Positions 8,342 through 16,910 of a DNA stretch of 64,000 nucleotides are shown here, piece by piece. Each line of letters opens with the position of its first letter. Position 1 is the first letter of the stretch. The stretch is from assembly GCA_018401375.1 (NCBI GenBank), contig JAGYKR010000002.1, forward strand, positions 62,001-126,000, read 5' to 3'. The stretch comes from Ilumatobacteraceae bacterium. Lineage in GTDB: Bacteria; Actinomycetota; Acidimicrobiia; Acidimicrobiales; Ilumatobacteraceae. The translations under genes and the position numbers were made by a program. Below the pieces are notes generated by a model, which was not told the DNA's origin, searched no databases, and worked only from the letters and a program-made list of their open reading frames with translations.

Positions 8342-8845
8342 TCAGGCGTCGAGGACTACGCCCTCTTTACTGACTACGGGCGCCTGCTCGCTCCACGGGA
8401 AGTTGATCCACAGGTCCGTGCGGCGCCAAACGTAATCACATTTCACCACGGAGTGGGGCTTTTCATAGAGGACGGCGGTGCGCACCTCGCCCACCTTGCC
8501 TTGGCAAAACATCCCGACACTTTTCAAGGTGTGTCCGGTGTCCGCCACGTCGTCGGCGATCAGGATCTTGGCGTGGGCCAGATCAACGAAATCGGGGGCG
8601 GGCGGGAGGATGCGAGGCACTTCGAGTCGCTCATCCACCCCGGTGTAGAACTCCACGTTCATCGTGTAGGTGTTCTTCACCGCCATCGCATAACCGAGAG
8701 CTCCACCGATCAACAGCCCACCACGGGCGATGGACAAGATCATGTCGGGTTCGTAGCCATCATCGGCAATCATCTGGGCGAGCTCTCTCGAAGCCTTGCC
8801 GAACACATCCCAGGTCATGATTTCGCGGGTCTCAGACACGTTCAC
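8342..8845 (-). CDS. Purine-type phosphoribosyltransferase (Hpt1/Gpt-like)
   Basis: A 167-residue type I phosphoribosyltransferase that would transfer ribose phosphate from PRPP to a purine base. The PRPP loop is ILIADDVADTGHTL near residues 94-107, with SIARGGLLIGGAL as the pyrophosphate loop. The C-terminal YVWRRTDLWINFPW resembles the hood region of xanthine-guanine phosphoribosyltransferases. Base preference (xanthine, guanine or hypoxanthine) is not decided by sequence. It lies 40 bases downstream of the molybdenum hydroxylase operon on the same strand. If that enzyme acts on purines, this one could salvage oxidised bases. An in-frame ATG at 8818 is a shorter alternative start. Confidence 0.84.
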   Translation of the reverse strand: MNVSETREIMTWDVFGKASRELAQMIADDGYEPDMILSIARGGLLIGGALGYAMAVKNTYTMNVEFYTGVDERLEVPRILPPAPDFVDLAHAKILIADDVADTGHTLKSVGMFCQGKVGEVRTAVLYEKPHSVVKCDYVWRRTDLWINFPWSEQAPVVSKEGVVLDA

Positions 8846-8885
8846 GACACTAGCGGTGCAAAGGGACTGATGTCAGATACACCGG

Positions 8886-11219
8886 TCACAGGGCGATGTC
8901 CGCTGGCCGTACCGGAACCCGATGGAGATCTCTGCCAACGCCATCCACCTGGCGCAGCGCGTCACGGATTGCCGCCACGACCGCCGGGGTGACAGAAATA
9001 CAGGGCGGTTCGCCCACACCCTTCGCACCGAGCGGGGCTTGGGGATCCGGCTCTTCCACGAGGGCTACGAGCACCGGTGGCATATCAAGCATGGTCGGGA
9101 GCAGATAGTCAGTGAAACTCGCATTACGAATCCGACCGTCGATCTGGATGATTTCCTCCATCACCGCGAGGCCGAGACCTTGTGCGATGCCGCCCTCGAT
9201 CTGTCCGATCACCGATAACGGATTCAGTGCACGGCCGACATCTTGGGCTGTGGCCACTTGCACCACCTTGACGAGTCCTAGGTCAGGATCCACGTCCACC
9301 ACCGCTCGATGGGCCACGAATGCAAAGGCCACATGACAGTTTCCTTGACCGTTCTCATCAAGGTCCTCGGTGGGCCGATGTCGGTACTCCACAGTTTCAT
9401 CAAACTCCACGCCAACTGCAGCTTCGGTGACCGGGATCCGCAGATCTCCCATGGTGTCCACCACATCGGTTCCGTCGATGCCAAGACGCAATGGATCGAG
9501 TCCATACGCTGCGGCGACATGTTCGAAAAACCGTTCACGCACCTGTCGGCAGGCTGCGTCCACCGCTCCACCACTCATCCACGTCTGTCGAGATGCAGAG
9601 GTGGATCCGGCCGAACCGATCCCGGTGTCGATTCGGTCGAGCAGAACCTCGTCGACGCCGAGGATGGTCCGAGCGATTTGCGCGGCGATCGTCACAAACC
9701 CCTGTCCCACCTCAGCGGTAGCGAACTTCAAGGTCACCACCCCATTCACCATCCGGCACCGAGCCGTGGAGTAGTCGTCAAACCCTTCGGAATACATGAG
9801 GTTCTTAATCGACACCCCCCACCCAACACCGCGCCGGATATGACTCACATCTGCTGTACGTCCCGCACCCCCCGGGAGGCACATCACATCACCGTCTGAC
9901 CCTCCAATCGGTTCGGTGGGCATCGCCAAGGCGGCGGTCTCACGGATGCATCGTTCCACCGGCGCAACACTCTCCACCGGTTGACCAGTAATGAGCAGGT
10001 CGCCGGTGCGCATCGCATTGATCAAACGAATCTCTACCGGATCGAGTCCGGCGGCCTGAGCCAACTTGTCCATCTGACTCTCATGGGCAAAGCAGGCCTG
10101 CACCACCCCGAATCCGCGCATCGCCCCACACGGCAGATGGTTGGTGCGAACGGCATAGCCATCGACAATCGCGTTCGGACATCGGTACGGGCCCTGAGTG
10201 TGAGTGACAGCATTGATCAAGACGGCCGAAGAGGTGGAGGCGTACGCCCCGCCATCGAGTACGAACCGCGCCTCAATCTTGACCAGTTCCCCCTCAGCAG
10301 TCGCGTGATGACGCATCCAGATCCGCGCCGGATGGCGATGCACGTGACCAAGAAAGCTTTCGGCCCGGTTATAGGCCATGCGGACCGGTTTACCGAGACG
10401 CAATGCGAGCAGACAGCAGTGCACCTGCAATGAGATGTCCTCGCGGGCCCCAAAAGCTCCTCCCACCCCACCGAGCACCAAACGCACTTGCTCTACAGGG
10501 AGATCCAAACAGGCTGCGATCTGACCGCGATCCTCGTGAAGCCATTGGGTGGCCACATGGAGTTCCACGCCTTTGCCTCCGCTGTCGGGAACGGCAAGAG
10601 CGGCTTCAAGACCGAGGAAGGCCTGATCCTGCATACCGATCTCATAGGTCCCCTCCACCACGACCGGTCCGGTCGCCTCGGGGTCGCCACACAGGATCCG
10701 TTGGTGACGAATCAGGTTTCCATCGGGATGAATCGGCACGCTCGACCCATCGATCGCCGCTTCGGCGTCAAGCAGAGGAGTCAGAACCTCATAGGTCACC
10801 ACGATCGCTTCCAAGGCCCGCCGACAGGTCTCGGGATGATCGGCTGCCACAGCAGCTACCGGTTCACCGACGTATCGCACGATGTCACGGGCAAACACGG
10901 GTTGGTCGTGGGTGATGAGGCCGTAGGTCAGCACACCGGGGACGTCCTCAGCAGTGATCACCGCTTCCACGCCGTTGATTTTCCACGCCCCAGAGAGATC
11001 GACCGACAGGATCCGAGCATGGGGATGCGGAGATCTCAAGGTGGCGCCCCACAGCGCACCCTCGGCAAAAATATCCGAGGAGAACTCAAAGCTTCCCTGC
11101 ACTTTGGCGATTCCATCGGGCCGTACGGGAGAAGTTCCAATCACACCTTCGCGCAGACCGTCCGCCGTCGTCGGCGGAGATGGCAGTAACGGGGTCGCCG
11201 GGGTCTCGGTGATCGTCAT
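8886..11219 (-). CDS. Xanthine dehydrogenase-family molybdenum-binding subunit
   Basis: Catalytic large subunit (777 residues) of a molybdo-flavoprotein hydroxylase. It begins GTSPVRPDGIAKVQGSFEFSSD, the family's typical opening. The Moco-binding segment GGVGGAFGAREDI is followed by PCGAMRGFGVVQ, the xanthine-dehydrogenase form of the active-site loop and not the AYxCSFR loop of CO dehydrogenase. The catalytic Glu lies in GAKGVGEPPC near the C terminus. ATG at 11219 overlaps the upstream stop of the 2Fe-2S subunit by ATGA; the frame stays open upstream but is antisense-like there. Gene order FAD, 2Fe-2S, Mo is the coxMSL-type order. The substrate is probably a purine or other N-heteroaromatic compound, or an aldehyde. 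Confidence 0.9.
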   Translation of the reverse strand: MTITETPATPLLPSPPTTADGLREGVIGTSPVRPDGIAKVQGSFEFSSDIFAEGALWGATLRSPHPHARILSVDLSGAWKINGVEAVITAEDVPGVLTYGLITHDQPVFARDIVRYVGEPVAAVAADHPETCRRALEAIVVTYEVLTPLLDAEAAIDGSSVPIHPDGNLIRHQRILCGDPEATGPVVVEGTYEIGMQDQAFLGLEAALAVPDSGGKGVELHVATQWLHEDRGQIAACLDLPVEQVRLVLGGVGGAFGAREDISLQVHCCLLALRLGKPVRMAYNRAESFLGHVHRHPARIWMRHHATAEGELVKIEARFVLDGGAYASTSSAVLINAVTHTQGPYRCPNAIVDGYAVRTNHLPCGAMRGFGVVQACFAHESQMDKLAQAAGLDPVEIRLINAMRTGDLLITGQPVESVAPVERCIRETAALAMPTEPIGGSDGDVMCLPGGAGRTADVSHIRRGVGWGVSIKNLMYSEGFDDYSTARCRMVNGVVTLKFATAEVGQGFVTIAAQIARTILGVDEVLLDRIDTGIGSAGSTSASRQTWMSGGAVDAACRQVRERFFEHVAAAYGLDPLRLGIDGTDVVDTMGDLRIPVTEAAVGVEFDETVEYRHRPTEDLDENGQGNCHVAFAFVAHRAVVDVDPDLGLVKVVQVATAQDVGRALNPLSVIGQIEGGIAQGLGLAVMEEIIQIDGRIRNASFTDYLLPTMLDMPPVLVALVEEPDPQAPLGAKGVGEPPCISVTPAVVAAIRDALRQVDGVGRDLHRVPVRPADIAL

Positions 11220-11707
11220 GATTTCGCCTCCCGCCGTGCGAGAGCCACCTGTTGGACGGCCTCGATAATCCTGCCGTAGCCGGTGCAGCGGCAGATATTT
11301 CCCGACAATTCCTCTCTGATCTCCATCTCTGTTGGGTGCGCGCTGCGGTCGAGCAAGTGGTGGGTGGCCATGATCAATCCCGGGGTGCAGAACCCGCATT
11401 GGACCGCCCCGGCATCCACAAAGGCTTGCTGGACATCGGTGGGCGCCCCCGGTTCGGCGAGGCCTTCCACCGTCAAGATTGCGGTGCCGACCGCCGATGC
11501 AGCCAGCACCAGACACGAACACACCAGACGGTCCTCCACCATCACCGAACAGGATCCGCATTCCCCTTGCTCACAGGCCCCCTTGGCCGCGATCAAACCC
11601 AGGCGTTCGCGCAGCACGTACAGCAGGTTCTCCCCCAGCCATGCGTCTGCGATCTCATGGTCTCGGCCGTTCACGGTCAGCGTGTAGAACTCGTTCATCC
11701 CTGCCAT
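11216..11707 (-). CDS. Xanthine dehydrogenase-family 2Fe-2S subunit
   Basis: Small iron-sulfur subunit (163 residues) that passes electrons from the molybdenum centre to FAD. Plant-type cluster cysteines are in GACEQGECGSCSV with a fourth Cys in RLVCSCLV. The second cluster is in QCGFCTPG and NICRCTGY. Length matches CoxS/XdhC-type subunits (about 160). The start at 11707 gives MAGMNEF; an ATG at 11698 is equally possible. The stop overlaps the large-subunit start by 4 bases, and the FAD-subunit gene ends 6 bases upstream, so the three genes are almost certainly co-transcribed and coupled. Confidence 0.93.
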   Translation of the reverse strand: MAGMNEFYTLTVNGRDHEIADAWLGENLLYVLRERLGLIAAKGACEQGECGSCSVMVEDRLVCSCLVLAASAVGTAILTVEGLAEPGAPTDVQQAFVDAGAVQCGFCTPGLIMATHHLLDRSAHPTEMEIREELSGNICRCTGYGRIIEAVQQVALARREAKS

Positions 11708-11713
11708 CTCCTC

Positions 11714-12631
11714 TCAGATTCCCGAACTTTTTCCTTGGCCTGGCGGACCAGATTCAAGCGGGAAGGCGCGGCGTGCGAGCCGTTGCGCCATCACCCCAAC
11801 CGAATGGCGTCGATAGGCCGCTGAGGAGCGGTGGTCATCGATCGGTCGCGAGGCCGCAGCGACCAGACCTCCGAACTCACGCAACTGATCCGATCCCACT
11901 CCGCCGTTTTCCCAGTCCACCGCCGCCGACAACATGGTCTCGGCTTCGCTGCAGCGCAGCACCGTCGGACCCACGGACCCGAGCGCTACTCGGATCTGTC
12001 GCTTCGTACGATCGGCCACGAGAGCTGTGCTCGCCGTCGCAATCACCATCGCATTGCGGACCCCGACTTTTGAGTACCCCTGCCATCCGTTGATGATCGG
12101 CAAGGTGACACCCGTGATCAATTCGCCGGGAAGCCGAGCAGTGCGTTTCACACCGACCATAAATTCCGCTACCGGTAGATCGCGTTGATGAGTGGCCGAG
12201 CGCAGATGGACAACAGCTTCAAGGGCCGCAAGCACCGGAAGACCATCGCCTGCTGGAGAACAGGTGCCGAGGTTGCCACCGAGCGTGCCGGCGTTGCGAA
12301 TCTGAGGGGACCCGACCGTGCGGGACGCTTCGGCCAGAGCCGGAATCAAACCGGCGAGAGGCTCGCTCACCAATTCTGACCACGTCACTCCCGCCCCGAT
12401 GTGCACCTGGGAGCGTTCGAGATCGATGGTCCACGATCGAAGTTCGCTCAGACGGTCCACAGCGAGCACGGTGGGCGAGGTGGCGATGTCCGCGCTGCTC
12501 GATCCGAGACGACGATGACCCTCGTTGATCTCAACGAGCAGATCTGTTCCTCCGGAAAGGATCAACGCATCGGGATGGGCAGCTAGTGCCCGGAGGGCTT
12601 CATCCATGGAGAACGCAATGATCACGGACAT
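11714..12631 (-). CDS. Xanthine dehydrogenase-family FAD-binding subunit
   Basis: Medium subunit (305 residues) of the same molybdenum hydroxylase. The FAD-binding motif LSGGTDLLVEIN is at residues about 25-36, and the second flavin motif is RNAGTLGGNLGTCSPAGD. The C-terminal CO-dehydrogenase-flavoprotein domain is present to residue about 290. I chose ATG at 12631 (MSVIIAF); the open frame starts 18 bases earlier at a TTG with no better signal. First gene of the FAD, 2Fe-2S, Mo operon. No Moco-insertion chaperone (XdhC/CoxF-like) was found next to it, which is unusual for a complete operon. Confidence 0.9.
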   Translation of the reverse strand: MSVIIAFSMDEALRALAAHPDALILSGGTDLLVEINEGHRRLGSSSADIATSPTVLAVDRLSELRSWTIDLERSQVHIGAGVTWSELVSEPLAGLIPALAEASRTVGSPQIRNAGTLGGNLGTCSPAGDGLPVLAALEAVVHLRSATHQRDLPVAEFMVGVKRTARLPGELITGVTLPIINGWQGYSKVGVRNAMVIATASTALVADRTKRQIRVALGSVGPTVLRCSEAETMLSAAVDWENGGVGSDQLREFGGLVAAASRPIDDHRSSAAYRRHSVGVMAQRLARRAFPLESGPPGQGKSSGI

Positions 12632-12708
12632 ACGCCTGTGACTGTACAAAATGTCAAAGGCCTCAGGTCCGATCTAGGTCCCTTCGTTACCGAGAGTTCA
12701 CAGACCCA

Positions 12709-12950
12709 TTAGCGATCGCTCGCACCCACAAAGGGGCAATGGCGGCACCGCTCGCACAGCAATAGCTGCGACTGGCAAGAAAAGCCGCCGTCAACACCGA
12801 GAGCCCCGACACCGGATCACGGTAGGTAGGCCGCCCAGATTCCACCGCTTCACTGTGGCGAGAAAGAATCTCCGATCGCAACGGATGATGCGGGGACAGT
12901 CGCTCAGGGGCGGGTGTGCGCACAAAGTCGGCGCGCAACACATCGCTCAC
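12709..12950 (-). pseudogene. DUF5522-like small protein, frameshifted near the C terminus
   Basis: The frame from GTG at 12950 reads HPLRSEILSRHSEAVESG, RPTYRDPVSGLSVLTAAFLA, SRSYCCASG. As I recall the family, DUF5522 proteins continue after CC-x-S-G with C-R-H-C-P-(Y/F)-V-G. Here the frame after CCASG becomes AAIAPLWVRA and runs to a stop at 12687. Moving one base restores CRHCPFVGASDR and a TAA stop at 12709-12711. One base is therefore missing around 12741-12754. It could be a sequencing or assembly error or a genuine mutation. Restored length is about 80 residues with a cysteine cluster. Function of the family is unknown to me. Without the correction the feature would be 12687-12950. Confidence 0.75.
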
Positions 12951-12966
12951 CTAGGACTCCTCGGCA

Positions 12967-13800
12967 TCATCTGTTCTGAAACTCCGGGGGACGACGCTCC
13001 ACAAAAGCCGTCATCGCTTCACGATGATCGTAGGTGGCTGTGGCCATGATTTGTTGGCGATTCTCTAAATCGATCGCCGCCTGCATACCGGGGATCTCGA
13101 GGGCCGACCACATCCCCTCCTTGGTCAAACTGACGGCAAAAGGAGCGTTCGCCATGATCTCTTGAGCCTTCGCGTACGCCGTTTCCAACAGGTCCTCAGG
13201 CTCGATCAGGTCCATGACGAGACCGATCCGTTCAGCCTCCAGGGCCCGAAACACTCGGCCGGTCAACATCAGTTCTTGCGCTCGGGCCGCGCCTATAAGC
13301 CGAGGCAACAACCAGGAGGTGCCGATATCGCAGGCCGAGACACCGATCTTAATAAAAGCCGCACTGAAGGAGGCTTGGGTGGATGCGAGGCGCACATCAG
13401 AGCCGAGCACCAGAGCAAACCCACCGCCGGCGGCCGGCCCATTGACGGCGGAGATCACCGGTTGGGGAAGGGACCGCAGGTGCGGAATCAGCGATGCAAT
13501 GTGCTTCTGGACGGCAAGACCCTTTTGGGTGGGCCCGAGGTGGGCGGTGTGAGGTGCTTGTCCGTATCCCGTGATGTCGAGGCCGGCGCAGAATCCCCGG
13601 CCCACCCCGGTGAGCACCACCACCCTGATCTCTGGGTCCACTGCGATCTCATCAAAATGTCGATGCAGTTCGCTCACCAATTCGGCAGTCATCGCGTTCA
13701 AGCGTTCTGGCCGGTTCATCTCCAACTGGGCGATCCCCGGACGCGGGGTGCTGCGGATGACCACCGCCGGATGTGGATCTGGCTGCTGTGAATCACTCAT
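12967..13800 (-). CDS. Enoyl-CoA hydratase/isomerase family protein (crotonase fold)
   Basis: A 277-residue crotonase-fold protein, presumed to act on an acyl-CoA. Oxyanion-hole regions are seen as GRGFCAGLDITGYG and GPAAGGGFALVLGSDVRLAS. The two classical catalytic glutamates are absent: the GGGCEL position reads GGGFAL, and the PEI-x-x-G position reads AAFIKIG followed by CDIGTSWLLPRLIG. The latter motif recalls mycobacterial EchA subgroups that lack hydratase glutamates. Actual chemistry is therefore open. I chose ATG at 13800 (MSDSQQP); the frame opens 27 bases earlier. It stands between the DUF5522 remnant and a HAD phosphatase on the same strand. Confidence 0.87.
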   Translation of the reverse strand: MSDSQQPDPHPAVVIRSTPRPGIAQLEMNRPERLNAMTAELVSELHRHFDEIAVDPEIRVVVLTGVGRGFCAGLDITGYGQAPHTAHLGPTQKGLAVQKHIASLIPHLRSLPQPVISAVNGPAAGGGFALVLGSDVRLASTQASFSAAFIKIGVSACDIGTSWLLPRLIGAARAQELMLTGRVFRALEAERIGLVMDLIEPEDLLETAYAKAQEIMANAPFAVSLTKEGMWSALEIPGMQAAIDLENRQQIMATATYDHREAMTAFVERRPPEFQNR

Positions 13801-13837
13801 GACGTCATCTTGTCCAGCACTGAGCACCCTTGACGAA

Positions 13838-14470
13838 TCAGTGCTGGCCTAATGGTTCGAGCGCTTCGCTGCGCACCCAGATTGGGTGGTCGGCATCGGC
13901 CAGCATTTCCGTATCCCCGGCTGAATCCCCATATGCCCAAAGGGTCGTGTTTGCTCGGGCTCCCACGTGCTCGCTGGTCCATTCGAGGAGTCGACGAGAC
14001 TTTTCGGCACCCCGACAGTTCGCTCCGTTTAACTCCCCGGTCATCGTTCCCCCCTCGCTTACCACGCGGGTTGCGATCACTGCATCCACATTGAGGAGGG
14101 TCCCGACGTGTCGTAGGTAGAGCTCATAGGAGGCCGAAACCAACACCACTGAATGGTTGTGGGACTGATGCCAGCGCAGACGCTCCAGAGTGTCGGGTCG
14201 CAGCCAATGGGCTACCACCTCGTGGGCAAAGTTCGCTGCGAGTTCCTCGATGTATGACTCCGGGCGCCCCGCCAATGCAGCGCGAGTGGCCACCTGTTTG
14301 ATCAGATCGCGATCCCTGCGCGCCGCACCCCGCCCAAGATCTGCGGCTTGAATCAGCATCTTGACCGCTGTCACCGGCACCGGGCGGCACCTCTTCAAAA
14401 ATGGCAGCACACAATCTCTCACCGTCAGCGTGTTATCCACATCGAATGCCGCCACCACCGCCGCACTCAT
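13838..14470 (-). CDS. HAD-superfamily IB phosphatase (SerB-like)
   Basis: A 210-residue HAD phosphatase. Motif I is FDVDNTLT (residues 9-16), with the nucleophile and acid/base aspartates. Motif II is the serine in LVSAS, motif III the lysine in AEKSRRL, and motif IV YGDSAGDTEML. The helical cap between motifs I and II fits subclass IB, which includes phosphoserine phosphatase and lysophosphatidate-type phosphatases. Its stop region overlaps the start of this gene's upstream neighbour aroA by 4 bases (ATGA), so it is probably translated with aroA-tyrA. A role in the aromatic or serine route cannot be shown. Confidence 0.85.
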   Translation of the reverse strand: MSAAVVAAFDVDNTLTVRDCVLPFLKRCRPVPVTAVKMLIQAADLGRGAARRDRDLIKQVATRAALAGRPESYIEELAANFAHEVVAHWLRPDTLERLRWHQSHNHSVVLVSASYELYLRHVGTLLNVDAVIATRVVSEGGTMTGELNGANCRGAEKSRRLLEWTSEHVGARANTTLWAYGDSAGDTEMLADADHPIWVRSEALEPLGQH

Positions 14471-15840
14471 TGAGCCTGGTACCAGCTCTCAAACTGCCTA
14501 AAAAAGTCCGGCCAACTCTTTGACACCACGCCGGGCGTTTCGATCTCCATCCCATCAATCACCGTTCCGAGCACCGCAAAGGCCATCGCAAGACGATGAT
14601 CATGATGAGTGGCCACCCGACCGCTGCAAAGGGAGTCTCGAGAAGGTTGGATCACGATCCCATCGGGAGTCTCAACAGCACTCACCCCAACGACGGCCAG
14701 TTCAGCGACGAGATCGCCGAGACGGTCGCTCTCTTTGTTTCTGATGAACCCAACCCCGGTGATCGTGGTCGGTGAATCTGCCACCGCTGCCACCACAGCC
14801 ATCGTCGGTACCAGATCAGAAATGTCTGCCATATCGACTGTGACCCCTGTGAGCGGACGGTGGAGGTCACGCCGGAGCAGGACCGATCCTGGCGACCATT
14901 CGGCCTCACAACCCATCGCTGTCAATAACTCCACGAAGCGCACATCGCCTTGGAGCGCGCTCGCCCCGAGACCGGGGATCCGCACCTCCCCACCGCAGAT
15001 CGCCGTCAGAGCCAACGGGTAACTGGCCGATGAGGCATCTGGCTCCACCAAATAGTCAGCCGGCGTGTATCCGCCTGAGCCAACCTCCACCGAGTTGGTT
15101 CCCACCTCCACTCGTTCGGCTCCAAAAGCCCGCATCACAGCTGCGGTCAGTTCCACATACGGGCGCGAGACCAGTGCGGTGGTCAAACGGATCACCAGGC
15201 CCTCCGTCAGCATCGGGGCAATCATCATGAGTGCTGACAGGTACTGACTGGAGATGTCTCCGCGTACGGCAATCTCCCTGACGCCAGATCGCACCGGGCC
15301 GGAAATCTCTACTGGCAGATGGTTGACCACGTCGAGGCTGCGCACCTGCACCCCGAGATCGCGCAGCGCGTCATGAAGCGGACCCATCGGTCGCCCTCTC
15401 AATGCGGCAAGCCCGTCCACCACATAAGGCCCCGACCCCAACGCACATAGGGCGGTCACGAACCTCGATGTGGTACCCGCCAAACCGGCCGAAACTCTCA
15501 GCGGACCCGGGGCCAACTCTCCCCCTCGGCCGAGCACTGTGACCGAAGTAGTTGCGGTGAACGAACCGCGTGCACTACCCGTATTGCGGCGATCCTCAAC
15601 GATTTGTGGGGCTGACAGTTCGGTAATGCCGATCCCAAGCGCAGCGAGGATCTCCAGCATCGCCACCGCATCATCCCCGGGAGCGAGGTTCGTGATGATG
15701 CTCTCGCCGTTGGCCAGTGCCGCACAGATCACAGCCCGATTGGCCAGGCTTTTGGAACCGGGCACCTGCGCCGTGGCATGGATCGGACCCGCTGCGGGCT
15801 TCACCTGATAGAGATCGGTGAACCCCCCCAGGTCGGTCAT
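14467..15840 (-). CDS. aroA: 3-phosphoshikimate 1-carboxyvinyltransferase (EPSP synthase)
   Basis: Sixth step of the shikimate pathway: joins shikimate 3-phosphate and phosphoenolpyruvate to give EPSP, cytosolic. The 457-residue protein shows the N-terminal signature PGSKSLANRAVICAALA, the GLAGTTSRFVTAL loop (the family's G-x-A-G-T-x-x-R/M-F), the RGDISSQYLSALMM region, and the C-terminal RNKESDRLGDL and HHDHRLAMAFAVLG motifs. All are well conserved. ATG at 15840 overlaps the tyrA stop by ATGA. The tyrA-aroA pair next to rluB and scpAB forms an aromatic and chromosome-maintenance gene string. Confidence 0.96.
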   Translation of the reverse strand: MTDLGGFTDLYQVKPAAGPIHATAQVPGSKSLANRAVICAALANGESIITNLAPGDDAVAMLEILAALGIGITELSAPQIVEDRRNTGSARGSFTATTSVTVLGRGGELAPGPLRVSAGLAGTTSRFVTALCALGSGPYVVDGLAALRGRPMGPLHDALRDLGVQVRSLDVVNHLPVEISGPVRSGVREIAVRGDISSQYLSALMMIAPMLTEGLVIRLTTALVSRPYVELTAAVMRAFGAERVEVGTNSVEVGSGGYTPADYLVEPDASSASYPLALTAICGGEVRIPGLGASALQGDVRFVELLTAMGCEAEWSPGSVLLRRDLHRPLTGVTVDMADISDLVPTMAVVAAVADSPTTITGVGFIRNKESDRLGDLVAELAVVGVSAVETPDGIVIQPSRDSLCSGRVATHHDHRLAMAFAVLGTVIDGMEIETPGVVSKSWPDFFRQFESWYQAQ

Positions 15841-16910
15841 GCCAACGCCACGACCGAAGGGCGAAAGCCACGGGCCATCAAACCGCCCCGGAACAATTCG
15901 GTGGCATCGGCATCCACCAGCACGACCACCACCCCCCGGTTTGCCTCGGCCATATGCACAACCTCAAAGTTGGCGATGTTCACCCCGAGTTCGGCAGCCA
16001 AAGTGAAGACCTCTGCTGCCGCTCCCGGACGATCGGGGATCGGAATCCGGAACTCCGCCAACGTTGTGGGATCGGTAACGCGACCGGGAAGGTTCGTACG
16101 CGCCTCACGAGCCCGGTTTAACCGGGAGAGCAACCCGGCACGATCACCGGATTTGACGATCTCTCGGATTTCGCCGAGCCCATCGATCAGCCCACCGAGA
16201 CCGTGCAAGATCGCTGACCGATTTTCCTCACATATGTCCAGCCAGATCTCGGCTCGCCCACTGGCGATTCTGGTCATATCGCGAAATCCACCGGCGGCGA
16301 GGCGCAACAACGCAGCATGTTCTTCCCCTCGATCAGCGGCCAATCCCATCAAGGTCGCAGCGGTGAGATGCGGCACGTGACTGATCACGGCCACCACCTC
16401 ATCGTGACGCTGCGGATCGAGGGCCACGACGTCGGCTCCGAGCTCCGAAATGATTTGGGTTAATGCTGTGAACACGAGGTCCGGTGAGCCTGGCGCAGGC
16501 GTCAGCACCCAGATCGCACCGTGGAACAAGGTGGCATCGGCTCCGTCGAGACCGTCGAGTTCGCTCCCTGCCATCGGATGTCCGCCGATGAAGCGCGGGT
16601 CGGTGCACTGGGCGCAAATCGAACCTTTGACCGATCCGACATCGGTCACGATCCCGAGGGTTTCCGTCAGAGCGCGTCGCACCTGTTGAGGGACCGATTG
16701 CACAGGGACAGCCACAAACGTGACCGCAGCCGTCGCTGACAGCCCGCCGGTAGAGATGACCCCTCGCTCAACGGCTGCAGTAGTCACCGCAGGATCCAGA
16801 TCCTCACCTGAAACCTGCCACCCCTTCTCGCGCAGAGCGAGCGCGATCGATCCGCCGATCAGACCAAGGCCAACCACGTTGGCCGAGCGGGGGGTTATGA
16901 CACCATTCAC
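15837..16910 (-). CDS. tyrA: Prephenate dehydrogenase with C-terminal ACT domain
   Basis: Converts prephenate to 4-hydroxyphenylpyruvate with NAD(P)+, the tyrosine branch. The 357-residue protein has a Rossmann motif VVGLGLIGGSIALALREKG at residues about 14-32. The catalytic-region signature VGSVKGS and then FIGGHPMAGSELDG contain the prephenate-binding His. The last 70 residues (IPDRPGAAAEVFTLAAELGVNI) form an ACT domain, suggesting feedback control by an aromatic amino acid. Start is GTG at 16910, overlapping the rluB stop by GTGA. It could also accept arogenate; sequence alone does not decide. Confidence 0.93.
   Translation of the reverse strand: MNGVITPRSANVVGLGLIGGSIALALREKGWQVSGEDLDPAVTTAAVERGVISTGGLSATAAVTFVAVPVQSVPQQVRRALTETLGIVTDVGSVKGSICAQCTDPRFIGGHPMAGSELDGLDGADATLFHGAIWVLTPAPGSPDLVFTALTQIISELGADVVALDPQRHDEVVAVISHVPHLTAATLMGLAADRGEEHAALLRLAAGGFRDMTRIASGRAEIWLDICEENRSAILHGLGGLIDGLGEIREIVKSGDRAGLLSRLNRAREARTNLPGRVTDPTTLAEFRIPIPDRPGAAAEVFTLAAELGVNIANFEVVHMAEANRGVVVVLVDADATELFRGGLMARGFRPSVVALA

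Noticed and set aside
11220-11561. Upstream extension of the molybdenum subunit frame
   Set aside because: It lies inside the 2Fe-2S subunit gene in another frame; the true start overlaps by ATGA.
12687-12950. Programmed frameshift in the DUF5522 gene
   Set aside because: No slippery heptamer or stimulatory hairpin seen; a one-base loss explains it more simply.
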